The notes under the pieces are model-generated. The model was not told where the DNA came from and did not search any database. It saw only the letters and a list, made by a program, of their open reading frames with translations. The translations under genes were made by a program, and so were the position numbers. A stretch of 25,877 nt of DNA, taken from contig CAYPQM010000097.1 in NCBI GenBank assembly GCA_964412845.1, positions 1 through 25,877 of the forward strand, read 5' to 3'. Position 1 is the stretch's first letter. Every line of letters begins with the position of its first letter. Shown in pieces: positions 15,718 through 23,262 of this stretch. Origin of the DNA: JAWWPY01 sp964412845. Lineage in GTDB: Bacteria > Actinomycetota > Actinomycetes > Streptosporangiales > Streptosporangiaceae.

Positions 15718-16767
15718 ATGTCGCCTATCGGGCTGGCGGTCGTCGGTGCTGGCTACTGGGGGCCAAATCTCGTCCGGGCGGCGCGGGGCACGCCAGCGCT
15801 CTGGCTGGAGTGGGTGTGCGACCTGGACCTGCAACGGGCCCAGGCGATCCTTGATCCCTACACACCCGTGCGGGCCACCTCCAGTTACGAATCGGTGCTG
15901 GCCGACCCGGCGGTCGCCGCGGTCGCGATCGCGACGCCCGCGGCCACGCATTTCGATCTGGTCCGGGCGGCCCTGGAAGCTGGCAAGCACGTGCTGGTCG
16001 AGAAGCCACTGACCGCCTCGGCCGCCGAGGGCGAGAAACTGGCCGCCCTCGCCGAGCGGTCCGGCCTGGTGCTGATGTGCGACCACACCTACTGCTACAC
16101 GCCGGCCGTGCGGCGGATCCGGGAACTTATCCGGTCGGGGGAGATCGGCGATGTCCAGTTCGTGGACTCGGTCCGGGTCAACCTGGGCCTGATCCAGCCG
16201 GATGTGGACGTGCTGTGGGACCTCGCCCCGCACGACCTGTCGATCCTGGACTTCGTGCTGCCCGAGGGCACCATGCCGGTTGCCGTGGCGGCCCATACCG
16301 CGGATCCGGTCGGCACCGGGCGGGCCTGCCTGGCCTACCTGTCCATCTGGATGAACACGGGTGTCCTCGCGCACGTGAACGTCAACTGGCTGAGCCCCAC
16401 GAAGATCCGGACCACGGTGTTCGGCGGGACCCGGCGCACGATCGTCTGGGACGACATGAATCCCCCGGCCCGGCTCATGATCCACGACCGTGGGGTGGAC
16501 CGGATGGAGGCCAGCTCCGTGGGACCCGATGAGCGGCGGGAGACGCTTATCTCCTACCGCACCGGGGACATCTCCGTCCCGGCCCTGCCGGAACGGGAGG
16601 CGCTCCCGGCCGTGATGGCCGAGTTCGCCAGCGCGATCACGGAGGGCAGGCCGGCGCTGACCGATGCGGGCTCAGGCCTGCGGGTGCTCGCGGTGCTTGA
16701 GGCGGCGTCGCTAAGTGCGGAACAAGAGGGCGCCCGGGTGCCCGTGACGATGGGAGCGAACAGATGA
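15718..16767 (+). CDS. Gfo/Idh/MocA oxidoreductase, WlbA/WbpB-like sugar 3-dehydrogenase
   Basis: A 349-aa NAD(P)-dependent oxidoreductase. The N-terminal Rossmann fold shows VVGAGYWGPNLVR (glycine loop at about 10-15), the catalytic motif EKP lies in GKHVLVEKPLT (about 95-97), and LWDLAPHDLSIL contains the conserved His near 172. The YWGPNLVR, EKPLT and DLAPHD combination is that of WlbA/WbpB, which oxidise C3 of UDP-N-acetylglucosaminuronate to provide a 3-keto sugar for transamination. An aminotransferase two genes downstream and a WlbB/WbpD-like acetyltransferase beyond support this role. The ATG has GGGGAGG upstream at 7-base spacing. Its stop overlaps the epimerase start (ATGA), so the operon is translationally coupled. 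The exact sugar is inferred; the UDP-sugar 6-dehydrogenase that would make the uronate is not in the window. Confidence 0.85.
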   Translation: MSPIGLAVVGAGYWGPNLVRAARGTPALWLEWVCDLDLQRAQAILDPYTPVRATSSYESVLADPAVAAVAIATPAATHFDLVRAALEAGKHVLVEKPLTASAAEGEKLAALAERSGLVLMCDHTYCYTPAVRRIRELIRSGEIGDVQFVDSVRVNLGLIQPDVDVLWDLAPHDLSILDFVLPEGTMPVAVAAHTADPVGTGRACLAYLSIWMNTGVLAHVNVNWLSPTKIRTTVFGGTRRTIVWDDMNPPARLMIHDRGVDRMEASSVGPDERRETLISYRTGDISVPALPEREALPAVMAEFASAITEGRPALTDAGSGLRVLAVLEAASLSAEQEGARVPVTMGANR

Positions 16768-17735
16768 TCCAGGGACAGCGCTGCCTGGTCACCGGCGGCG
16801 CCGGAACGATCGGCTCGACGATCGTCGATCAGCTGGTGGCAGCGGGCGCGGCTGAGGTCATCGTGCTGGACAACTTCGTCCGGGGCCGCCGGGAGAACCT
16901 GGCCGACGCGCTGGCGTCCGGGAACGTCCGGGTGGCCGAGGGCGATATCCGGGACCGCGGGCTGGTGACAGCGCTGATGGATGGCATCGACCTGGTGTTC
17001 CACCAGGCCGCCATCAGGATCACGCAGTGTGTCACCGAGCCCAGGCTGGCCCTGGAGGTACTCGTCGACGGGACCTATGAGGTCGTCGAGGCCGCGGCCG
17101 ACGCAGGTGTCCGCAAGGTGATCGCCGCGTCGTCGGCGTCGATCTACGGGCTCGCGGAGGTGTTCCCGACCACCGAGCGGCATCACCCCTACGACAACGA
17201 CACCCTGTACGGTGCGGCCAAGACATTCAACGAGGGCCTGCTGCGCAGCTTCCACGCCATGCGCGGTCTCGACTACGTGGCACTGCGCTACTTCAATGTG
17301 TACGGCCCGCGGATGGACATCTACGGGCTGTACACCGAAGTCCTGATCCGGTGGATGGAGCGGATAGCAGCGGGCCAGCCGCCGCTCATCCTCGGTGACG
17401 GCACGCAGACCATGGACTTCGTCTTCACTGAAGACATCGCCCGCGCGAACCTGCTCGCCGCCGCGAGCGACGCCACCGACGAGGTGTTCAACATCGGCAG
17501 CGGGACTGAGACCAGCCTGCGCGAGCTCGCCGAGACGCTGATCCACGTCATGGGGCGTGACCTTGAGCTGGAGTTCGGGCCGCCGCGCGCAGTCAACTCG
17601 GTCACCCGGCGGCTGGCTGACGTCTCCAGTGCGGCCGACCGCCTCGGCTGGAAGGCTGAAGTGGGCCTTGAGGAAGGACTGACCCGGCTGGTCGCCTGGT
17701 GGCGCGCGCAGCAGGCGGCCGGGGTGGCGTCATGA
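16764..17735 (+). CDS. NAD-dependent sugar epimerase/dehydratase (extended SDR)
   Basis: A 323-aa extended short-chain dehydrogenase/reductase. The NAD-binding motif TGGAGTIGS is near the N-terminus (Gly11, 14, 17), the catalytic YxxxK is Y149-K153 in LYGAAK, a serine lies in ASSASIYG, and RYFNVYGPRMD and DGTQTMDFVFTEDIARA match UDP-sugar 4-epimerases of the WbpP/GalE type. It probably interconverts gluco and galacto forms of a nucleotide sugar or makes a keto intermediate, and the catalytic set is complete. ATGA overlaps join it to the dehydrogenase before and the aminotransferase after it. Start and length fit the family. Whether it acts on UDP-GlcNAc, its uronate or a dTDP-sugar cannot be told from sequence. 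Confidence 0.85.
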   Translation: MIQGQRCLVTGGAGTIGSTIVDQLVAAGAAEVIVLDNFVRGRRENLADALASGNVRVAEGDIRDRGLVTALMDGIDLVFHQAAIRITQCVTEPRLALEVLVDGTYEVVEAAADAGVRKVIAASSASIYGLAEVFPTTERHHPYDNDTLYGAAKTFNEGLLRSFHAMRGLDYVALRYFNVYGPRMDIYGLYTEVLIRWMERIAAGQPPLILGDGTQTMDFVFTEDIARANLLAAASDATDEVFNIGSGTETSLRELAETLIHVMGRDLELEFGPPRAVNSVTRRLADVSSAADRLGWKAEVGLEEGLTRLVAWWRAQQAAGVAS

Positions 17736-18883
17736 CGATCCCGGTCATGCGGCCGTGGATCGGCGAGGAGGAGGCAGCGGCCGCCGCCGCCGCGGTCAGG
17801 TCAGGCTGGGTCGCGCAGGGACCCCGGGTCGCGGAGTTCGAGGCCGCGTTCGCGGACTCGATCGGGGTGGCCCACGCGGTCGCCGTGTCCTCGTGCACCG
17901 CGGCGCTGCACCTCGCGCTGCTGGCCGCCGGGATCGGACCGGGCGATGAGGTGGTCGTCCCCTCGCTGTCGTTCATCGCGACCGCGAACGCGGTCCGCTA
18001 CGTCGGGGCGGAGCCGGTTTTCGCCGATGTCGACGAGGCCACCCAGAACCTCGTTCCGGGCACCGTGGCACCCCAGCTGACCGAGCGGACCCGTGCTGTC
18101 GTCCTGGTGGACCAGGCCGGGGTGCCCGCTGACCTGGACGCGATGCGGGCGCTCTGCGAGCCGCGCGGCATCACCGTCGTCGAGGACGCCGCATGCGCCG
18201 TGGGCTCGGTGTACCGGGGCCGCCCAGTTGGCGCCGGTGCCGCCATCGCCGCCTTCTCGTTCCACCCGCGCAAGCTCCTCACCACGGGAGAAGGCGGGAT
18301 GGTCGTCACCCCTGACGCTGAGGCCGCCGCCCGGATGCGCCGGCTGCGGGAACACGGCATGGACGTCAGCGCGGCGCAGCGTCATGCCAGCCAGCAGCCG
18401 GTCATCGAGCGTTACCTGGAGACCGGGTTCAACTACCGGATGACCGACGTCCAGGCCGCGATCGGCCTGGTTCAGCTCGGCAAGCTGGATCAGCTCATTG
18501 CCCGCCGCCGCGTGCTCGCCGAGCGCTACCACCGCGTGCTGTCCGCCCTCCCTGGTCTCGCGACCATCACTGACCCGGCCTACGGAACCACCAACTACCA
18601 GGGGTTCTGGGTGCTGCTGCCGCCCGATTTCCCGGTGGGCCGCAACGAGCTGCTGCGCCTGCTCGCTGACGCGGGCGTGTCGGCCCGGCGCGGCATCATG
18701 GCCTCCCACCTCGAGCCCGCGTACGCCGGCCAGCCCTGCCCGCCGCTGCCGGTGACTGAGCGGCTCACCGCTGACTCGCTCACCCTGCCGCTGTTCCACG
18801 AGATGACCGAGGACGAGCAGGATCTCATCGTGTCCGTCATCGCCGCCGCCGCTGACCTTCGTCACCCGGCGGGCAGAACGTGA
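17732..18883 (+). CDS. DegT/DnrJ/EryC1/StrS-family sugar aminotransferase (second copy)
   Basis: A 383-aa PLP-dependent sugar aminotransferase. The Schiff-base lysine is K181 in FSFHPRKLLTTGEGGM and the PLP aspartate is in VVEDAACAVGS (about D152). The SFHPRK...TTGEGG form differs from the SFYPGKNLGA form of the aminotransferase at 374-1483, so the window makes at least two different amino sugars, or one sugar with two amino groups. Paired with the WlbA-like dehydrogenase, a WlbC/WbpE-type 3-amination is the best guess. The ATG at 17732 overlaps the epimerase stop (ATGA); an earlier in-frame start at 17699 is rejected because it lies inside the epimerase gene and adds a poor N-terminus. Its own stop overlaps the next start (GTGA). 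Confidence 0.88.
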   Translation: MTIPVMRPWIGEEEAAAAAAAVRSGWVAQGPRVAEFEAAFADSIGVAHAVAVSSCTAALHLALLAAGIGPGDEVVVPSLSFIATANAVRYVGAEPVFADVDEATQNLVPGTVAPQLTERTRAVVLVDQAGVPADLDAMRALCEPRGITVVEDAACAVGSVYRGRPVGAGAAIAAFSFHPRKLLTTGEGGMVVTPDAEAAARMRRLREHGMDVSAAQRHASQQPVIERYLETGFNYRMTDVQAAIGLVQLGKLDQLIARRRVLAERYHRVLSALPGLATITDPAYGTTNYQGFWVLLPPDFPVGRNELLRLLADAGVSARRGIMASHLEPAYAGQPCPPLPVTERLTADSLTLPLFHEMTEDEQDLIVSVIAAAADLRHPAGRT

Positions 18884-19887
18884 CAGGTCCGGCCCAGCCC
18901 GGGCTTGACGCCCGGCGCCTGGTCCGGCTGATGGCCGCCGCCATTGACCGGTGCCAGCTGGACCTCAGCCACGCGACGGTGCTCACCGAGGCGGCGAGCG
19001 GCGCCTATGTGGTGACCCCCGTCATCGCGGCCATAGCCGGTGCGGATGTCTACGCGCTCGCCGGGACGACCCGGTACGCCACGGACCGCGAGCTGGCTGA
19101 CCTGACCTGCGAGCTGGCCCGGCTGGCCGGGGTGGCCGACCGGATTCAGCTACTCCCCGCGAAGAGCCCGGGGGTCGTCGGCGCGGCGGACATCGTCACC
19201 AACAGCGGCCAGGTCCGTCCGATCGACGCGGCGATGGTGGCGCAGCTGAAGCCGTCCGCGGTGATTCCGCTGATGTACGAGAGCTGGGAGTACCGCTCGC
19301 CTGACGTGGACCTGGCGGCCTGCCGCGGCCGGGGCATCCCGGTGGCCGGCACGAATGAGCGCCATCCGTCCGTGGACGTGTTCTCGTTCCTGGGGCCGAT
19401 GGCCGTGAAGCAACTGCACGACGCCGGCATCGCCGTCTACGGGAGCCGGATCGTGGTGCTGTGCGACAACGCGTTCGGCCCGTTCATCACGGGCTATCTG
19501 CGCGACGGCGGCGCGGACGTGGTCGAGGCAGGCCAGCTGACCCGGGCTGACCTCGCCGCGCGGTGCGACGCGGTCCTGCTGGCCCTGCAGCCCGGCGCGG
19601 ACGTCGTGCTCGGCGCTGCTGAGGCCAGACTGCTCGGAGACGAGGCGCCAGGCGCGGTCCTGGTCCAGTTCTGGGGGGACGCGGACCGCGCGGCCCTGGC
19701 CGCCGCCGGTGTCCCGGTGTGGCCGCCCGGCCCGCCGCACCCGGGCCACATGGCCGTGCTGCCGTCGGCGGTCGGGCCCGAGGCCATCGTCCGGCTTCAG
19801 TCAGGCGGCCTGAAAGTCGGTGAGCTGCTCGCCGGCGGCCTCGCCACCGCCGGGGCTGAGGATCTCGCGCTCGTCCAGCTGCTCTGA
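18880..19887 (+). CDS. Unrecognised Rossmann-like protein, last gene of the amino-sugar operon
   Basis: A 335-aa protein that I do not recognise. It starts with a GTG overlapping the aminotransferase stop by 4 bases (GTGA), so it is translationally coupled to it. The visible architecture recalls two-domain NAD-dependent 2-hydroxyacid-dehydrogenase-like proteins: an N-terminal segment with ADIVTNSGQVRPIDAAM and KPSAVIPLMYESWEYRSPDV, then VAGTNERHPSVDVFSFLG, and a second Rossmann-like segment SRIVVLCDNAFGPFITGYL. The canonical GxGxxG dinucleotide loop is missing; the second segment has CDNAFGPF instead. Catalytic Arg/Glu/His of hydroxyacid dehydrogenases cannot be placed. The coupling argues for a role in making or checking the amino sugar, but reductase, isomerase or sensor functions are all open. 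Confidence 0.7.
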   Translation: MTGPAQPGLDARRLVRLMAAAIDRCQLDLSHATVLTEAASGAYVVTPVIAAIAGADVYALAGTTRYATDRELADLTCELARLAGVADRIQLLPAKSPGVVGAADIVTNSGQVRPIDAAMVAQLKPSAVIPLMYESWEYRSPDVDLAACRGRGIPVAGTNERHPSVDVFSFLGPMAVKQLHDAGIAVYGSRIVVLCDNAFGPFITGYLRDGGADVVEAGQLTRADLAARCDAVLLALQPGADVVLGAAEARLLGDEAPGAVLVQFWGDADRAALAAAGVPVWPPGPPHPGHMAVLPSAVGPEAIVRLQSGGLKVGELLAGGLATAGAEDLALVQLL

Positions 19888-19934
19888 TGTCACGATCGGT
19901 GGCGGCACGATCGGGGGCAGCGTCCCGCTGACCG

Positions 19935-20537
19935 CTATCCGAGTTCGGCCGCCCGCAACTCCCCATCGACCTGCGCGTACATCTCATCCGTCTGCGGACA
20001 GCGCCACCGGCCAGCACCGTCGTCGACCAAGGGCACCCCGGCGCGGCCCACCCAGCCGATCCGGCGCGCGGGCACCCCGGCGACCAGCGCGAAGTCCGGC
20101 ACATCGCGGGTCACGACCGCGCCGGCCGCGACCAGCGCCCAGCGGCCGATCACGGCCCCGGGCAGCACGACCACCCGCGCGCCCAGCGACGCGCCTTCCC
20201 GCACCAGGACGCCCCGGGCGGCCCAGTCGTCGGGCCTCTTGAGCTTCCCGGACACGTCCGTCGACCGCGGAAACATGTCGTTCGTCAGCACCACGGCGGG
20301 GCCGATGAACACCCCGTCCTCCAGCCGGGCCGGCTCGTAGACGAGCGCGTAATTCTGCAGCTTGACGTGGTCACCGATGATCACACCGGGGCCCACGTAG
20401 GCGCCGCGGCCCACGATGCAGTCGTTTCCGAGGCGAGCCTGCTCGCGGACTTGCGCGAGGTGCCACACCATTGTCCCCGCGCCGAGCGTGGCGCTATCGT
20501 CCACGTCGGCCGAGGCCTGGACCTGCGCGTCGTCCAC
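19935..20537 (-). CDS. WbpD/WlbB-like N-acetyltransferase (hexapeptide-repeat)
   Basis: A 200-aa left-handed beta-helix acetyltransferase. VWHLAQVREQARLGNDC, VIIGDHVKLQNYALVYEPARL and LTNDMFPRS match the WbpD/WlbB group, which N-acetylates the 3-amino group of UDP-2-acetamido-3-amino-glucuronate. It would complete a WlbA-WlbC-WlbB series with the operon at 15718-18883, but it is on the opposite strand and converges with it. The frame is open up to 20978; the GTG at 20537 is preferred because AAGGAG precedes it and the domain begins there. The C-terminal tail contains RWRCPQTDEMY, a common extra segment in this family. The substrate assignment is by family resemblance. Confidence 0.85.
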   Translation of the reverse strand: MDDAQVQASADVDDSATLGAGTMVWHLAQVREQARLGNDCIVGRGAYVGPGVIIGDHVKLQNYALVYEPARLEDGVFIGPAVVLTNDMFPRSTDVSGKLKRPDDWAARGVLVREGASLGARVVVLPGAVIGRWALVAAGAVVTRDVPDFALVAGVPARRIGWVGRAGVPLVDDGAGRWRCPQTDEMYAQVDGELRAAELG

Positions 20538-20569
20538 GGAAGGGCTCCTTCTCTTGGGCTGCGGGGCTG

Positions 20570-20596
20570 ATATTAGGGGACGTTTTTCCTGGTCAC
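20570..20596 (-). promoter_or_regulatory. Possible promoter of the WbpD/WlbB-like gene
   Basis: On the minus strand TAATAT (20575-20570) lies 15 bases downstream of GTGACC (20596-20591). The -10 is good, but the -35 and spacing are weak. The start site near 20563 leaves a leader of about 25 bases, containing the AAGGAG site. Confidence 0.35.
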
Positions 20597-20620
20597 CGCC
20601 ACCCCGGCCGGCGACATGTC

Positions 20621-20650
20621 CTGACACAGCCACCGCCGGCCGGGCATACT
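20621..20650 (+). promoter_or_regulatory. Promoter giving a leaderless GT2 transcript
   Basis: CTGACA (20621-20626) and CATACT (20645-20650) are 18 bases apart. The next suitable purine start is the G at 20659, which is also the first base of the GTG codon, so the mRNA would have no leader. Confidence 0.55.
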
Positions 20651-20658
20651 TGCCCGCT

Positions 20659-21513
20659 GTGGTGAGTGTCGTCGTACCAGCGCACAACGAGGCCCGGGTG
20701 ATCGGCCGCCTGCTCGGGCAGCTCGTCGCGGCCGTGCGCCCGGGTGAGCTGGACGTCATCGTGGTGGCCAACGGCTGCACCGATGATACGGCCGAGGTGG
20801 CGGCGGCGTTCGGCCCTCCGGTGCGGGTGGTGTCGATTCCGGTTGCCTCCAAGCGCGCGGCCCTGGCGGCCGGTGACGAGGCCGCCACGGATTTTCCCCG
20901 GATGTACGTGGACGCCGATGTGGAACTGGGCGCCGAGGATGTCCGGGCCCTGGGCGACGCGCTGCGCCGGCCCGGCACTCTCGCCGCCGGCCCGCGGCGG
21001 GTACTCGCGCTGGCCGGCCGCCCCTGGCTGGTCCGCTGGTATTACGACGTATGGCTGCGGCTGCCGGAGGTCCGCGGCGGGCTGTTCGGGCGGGGGGTCA
21101 TCGGGCTCAGCGAAGTTGGCCACGCGCGGGTGGCCGGCCTGCCGCCGCTGCTCGCCGATGATCTCGCGGCGTCGCTGCTTTTCGGGCCGGATGAACGGGT
21201 CATCGTGCCGGACGCGCGGGTGGTCATCCACCCGCCGCGGACCGCTGGTGACCTGCTCCGCCGCCGGGTCCGCGCGACGATGGGAGTGAGCCAGGTCGAG
21301 CAGGCCCACGCGGACCAGGCGCAGGGTGCTCCCGACGCGACGGCGCGGACCCGGCCCGCGGATCTGCTCGCGATCATCGGCTGGGATCCGCGGATGGCGC
21401 TGCGGGTCGCGGTATTCATGACGATGGCCGTCCTCGCGCGGCTGGGGGCGCGCCGGGCCGTCCGGCGCCGTGACTATTCGACCTGGCACCGCGATGAGAG
21501 CAGCCGCGGTTAG
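20659..21513 (+). CDS. Family 2 glycosyltransferase
   Basis: A 284-aa GT-A-fold glycosyltransferase. The N-terminus is VVSVVVPAHNEARVIGRLL, followed by LDVIVVANGCTDDT and the metal-binding DxD in MYVDADVEL. A later DDLAASLLF block contributes the acceptor-side acid. One hydrophobic segment near the C-terminus (MALRVAVFMTMAVLA) may anchor it to the membrane. An open frame extends upstream to 20416, but that part runs through the divergent gene and the predicted promoter, so GTG 20659 (or the adjacent GTG 20662) is the start. There is no Shine-Dalgarno sequence, consistent with a leaderless mRNA. It probably adds a sugar to the lipid-linked glycan; donor and linkage are unknown. Confidence 0.82.
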   Translation: MVSVVVPAHNEARVIGRLLGQLVAAVRPGELDVIVVANGCTDDTAEVAAAFGPPVRVVSIPVASKRAALAAGDEAATDFPRMYVDADVELGAEDVRALGDALRRPGTLAAGPRRVLALAGRPWLVRWYYDVWLRLPEVRGGLFGRGVIGLSEVGHARVAGLPPLLADDLAASLLFGPDERVIVPDARVVIHPPRTAGDLLRRRVRATMGVSQVEQAHADQAQGAPDATARTRPADLLAIIGWDPRMALRVAVFMTMAVLARLGARRAVRRRDYSTWHRDESSRG

Positions 21514-21629
21514 CGGCGGCCTCCGGGACGTTCGAGCCTTCGTGGCAGGTAGCTGGGCGGTCACCTTGGGTTCGCAAAAGCCCGTCGGCGGCTCGCGATG
21601 CCGGTCCTTAGAGGCTTCGGGCCGGTATG

Positions 21630-21657
21630 TGTCAACCATCGGGATTGATCAAGCGTC
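21630..21657 (+). promoter_or_regulatory. ECF-type promoter motif, copy C, before the initiating transferase
   Basis: TGTCA (21630-21634) and CGTC (21654-21657) have the same 19-base separation as copies A and B. The middle is otherwise different, so conservation is confined to the two boxes. The predicted start near 21664 gives a leader of about 50 bases to the GTG at 21716 and would lie only about 15 bases before the alternative GTG at 21680. Confidence 0.5.
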
Positions 21658-21715
21658 TTCCCTATGCGGTTGAGGCGGGGTGCAAGGCGTGGTGGGGGAA
21701 AGAGGGGTTGGGAGA

Positions 21716-23185
21716 GTGTCCGGTAACACCGTGGTTACGCGGCGGCGTCACGCTACCGAAGTGCGCCTGTCGGCCGCCGACCCAGCGGCGTGGACCAGCG
21801 CATACCTTCGCAAGGCGGCCGTGGCGGACTTCGTCTGCGCACTGGTGGCCGGAATGCTGGCGCTGCTGGCCTATGACATCCACTACGGCAGCCTGACCCG
21901 CCAGCCCGCCGCCTACCTGGCCTTCACCGCTGTGCTGCCCATCCTCTGGGGGGTGGGGGTAGCCGTAGCCGGGGGATATGACTCGCGGTTCATCGGGGTC
22001 GGCTCGGATGAGTTTCGCCGGGTGCTGAACGCGGCGGTGAGCCTGACGGCCGGGGTGGCCATCGTCTCGTATGCGGGCCACCTGCAGTTTGCCCGGGGCT
22101 ACGTCGTGGTCGCGCTGCCCTGCGCGACGGCCTTCGACCTGGTTGTCCGGCACCGCCTCCGCAGGCGGCTGCACAAGCTGCGCAGCCGGGGCGCCTGCAT
22201 GCGCCGGGTGGTGGCCATCGGCCACGCGCCCGCCGTCGCCGATCTCGTGGCCGAGTTGCGCCGCGGCACCTATCACGGCCTGTCCGTGGTGGGCGCCTGC
22301 CTGGCCGGCGGGACCATGCTGAACGAGATCGCGGGCGTCCCCGTCTACGGCGGGCTGGGCAGCGTGACGGCCGCCGTGGGCCAGTTCCGCGCGGATACGG
22401 TCGCCGTGCTGGCCTGCCCCGAGATGAACGGCATCCGGCTGCGCGAACTGGCCTGGGACCTGGAGAAGACCGGGACGGATGTCTGCGTCGCGCCCGCCCT
22501 GCTCGATGTCGCGGGGCCGCGCACGACGATCCGCCCGGTCGCCGGGCTGCCGCTGCTGCACGTGGACCACCCGGAACTTGACGGCGGCAAGAAGGTCATC
22601 AAGGAAGCATTCGACAAGGCGCTGGCCCTGACCGGGCTGATCCTGCTGGCCCCCTTGTTCGCGGTGATCATGCTGGCCATCAAGTTCACCGACCGGGGGC
22701 CGGTGTTCTTCCGGCAGACCAGGGTCGGCAAGGACGGCCACACCTTCTCCGTCTGGAAGTTCCGGACCATGGTGGTGGACGCGGAACAGCGGAAGTCCGA
22801 GCTCGCGGAGCACAACGAGGCGGCCGGGGCGCTGTTCAAGATGCGCAAGGACCCACGGATCACCCGGGCGGGCGTCTGGCTGCGCCGCTACTCCCTGGAC
22901 GAGCTGCCCCAGTTGTTCAACGTCTTGTTCGGGGACATGTCCCTGGTCGGGCCCAGGCCGGCGCTACCGGTCGAGGCGGCACGGTACGGCGATCACATGC
23001 GGCGCAGGCTCGTGGTCAAGCCCGGCATGACCGGCTTGTGGCAGATCAACGGGCGGTCGGACCTGGCCTGGGACGAGGCGGTGCGGCTCGACCTGCGGTA
23101 CGTGGAGAACTGGTCTTTCGTCCTGGACCTGCAGATCCTCTGGAAGACGCTGTCGGCGGTCGTGCACGGGTACGGCGCTTACTAG
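21716..23185 (+). CDS. WbaP-type polyprenyl-phosphate sugar-1-phosphate transferase
   Basis: An integral membrane initiating enzyme (489 aa from this start) that moves a sugar-1-phosphate from a nucleotide sugar to undecaprenyl phosphate. The N-terminal half has about four membrane helices and a cytosolic Rossmann-like CoA-binding-type region (RRVVAIGHAPAVADLV). The C-terminal catalytic domain has a membrane hairpin (LALTGLILLAPLFAVIMLAI), then GPVFFRQTRVGKDG, FSVWKFRTM, DPRITRAGVWLRRYSLDELPQ, GDMSLVGPRP and KPGMTGLWQINGRS, all hallmarks of this family. The frame is open from a GTG at 21680; the GTG at 21716 is preferred for AGAGGGG at 8-base spacing. The WbaP-like length suggests glucose- or galactose-1-phosphate, but the sugar is not certain. 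As first enzyme of glycan assembly it is a natural regulatory point, and it carries promoter copy C. Confidence 0.92.
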   Translation: MSGNTVVTRRRHATEVRLSAADPAAWTSAYLRKAAVADFVCALVAGMLALLAYDIHYGSLTRQPAAYLAFTAVLPILWGVGVAVAGGYDSRFIGVGSDEFRRVLNAAVSLTAGVAIVSYAGHLQFARGYVVVALPCATAFDLVVRHRLRRRLHKLRSRGACMRRVVAIGHAPAVADLVAELRRGTYHGLSVVGACLAGGTMLNEIAGVPVYGGLGSVTAAVGQFRADTVAVLACPEMNGIRLRELAWDLEKTGTDVCVAPALLDVAGPRTTIRPVAGLPLLHVDHPELDGGKKVIKEAFDKALALTGLILLAPLFAVIMLAIKFTDRGPVFFRQTRVGKDGHTFSVWKFRTMVVDAEQRKSELAEHNEAAGALFKMRKDPRITRAGVWLRRYSLDELPQLFNVLFGDMSLVGPRPALPVEAARYGDHMRRRLVVKPGMTGLWQINGRSDLAWDEAVRLDLRYVENWSFVLDLQILWKTLSAVVHGYGAY

Positions 23186-23262
23186 CCTGCGGTCGGCGGA
23201 GCCGCGCCTGAGGCGGTCGATGGTCCTGCGGGACTGCGGCGCCCACTAGCCTGTGGTCGTCG
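23173..23262 (+). repeat. Two 26-bp direct repeat copies between the WbaP-like gene and cysQ
   Basis: The 26 bases at 23173-23198 and those at 23237-23262 match at 22 positions. Both contain CGGCGC, ACTAGCCTG and GGTCG. The first copy includes the stop codon of the transferase gene; the second forms the upper part of the hairpin at 23229-23270. This looks like a local duplication. Confidence 0.6.

Noticed and set aside
19918..19930. CAGCG-TCC-CGCTG hairpin between the two convergent genes
   Set aside because: Only 5 pairs with a 3-base loop; too weak to call a terminator, although its place between convergent genes fits one.
20416..20658. Upstream extension of the GT2 frame to 20416
   Set aside because: It crosses the divergent acetyltransferase gene and the -35/-10 pair, and the GT-A fold begins only at about 20662.
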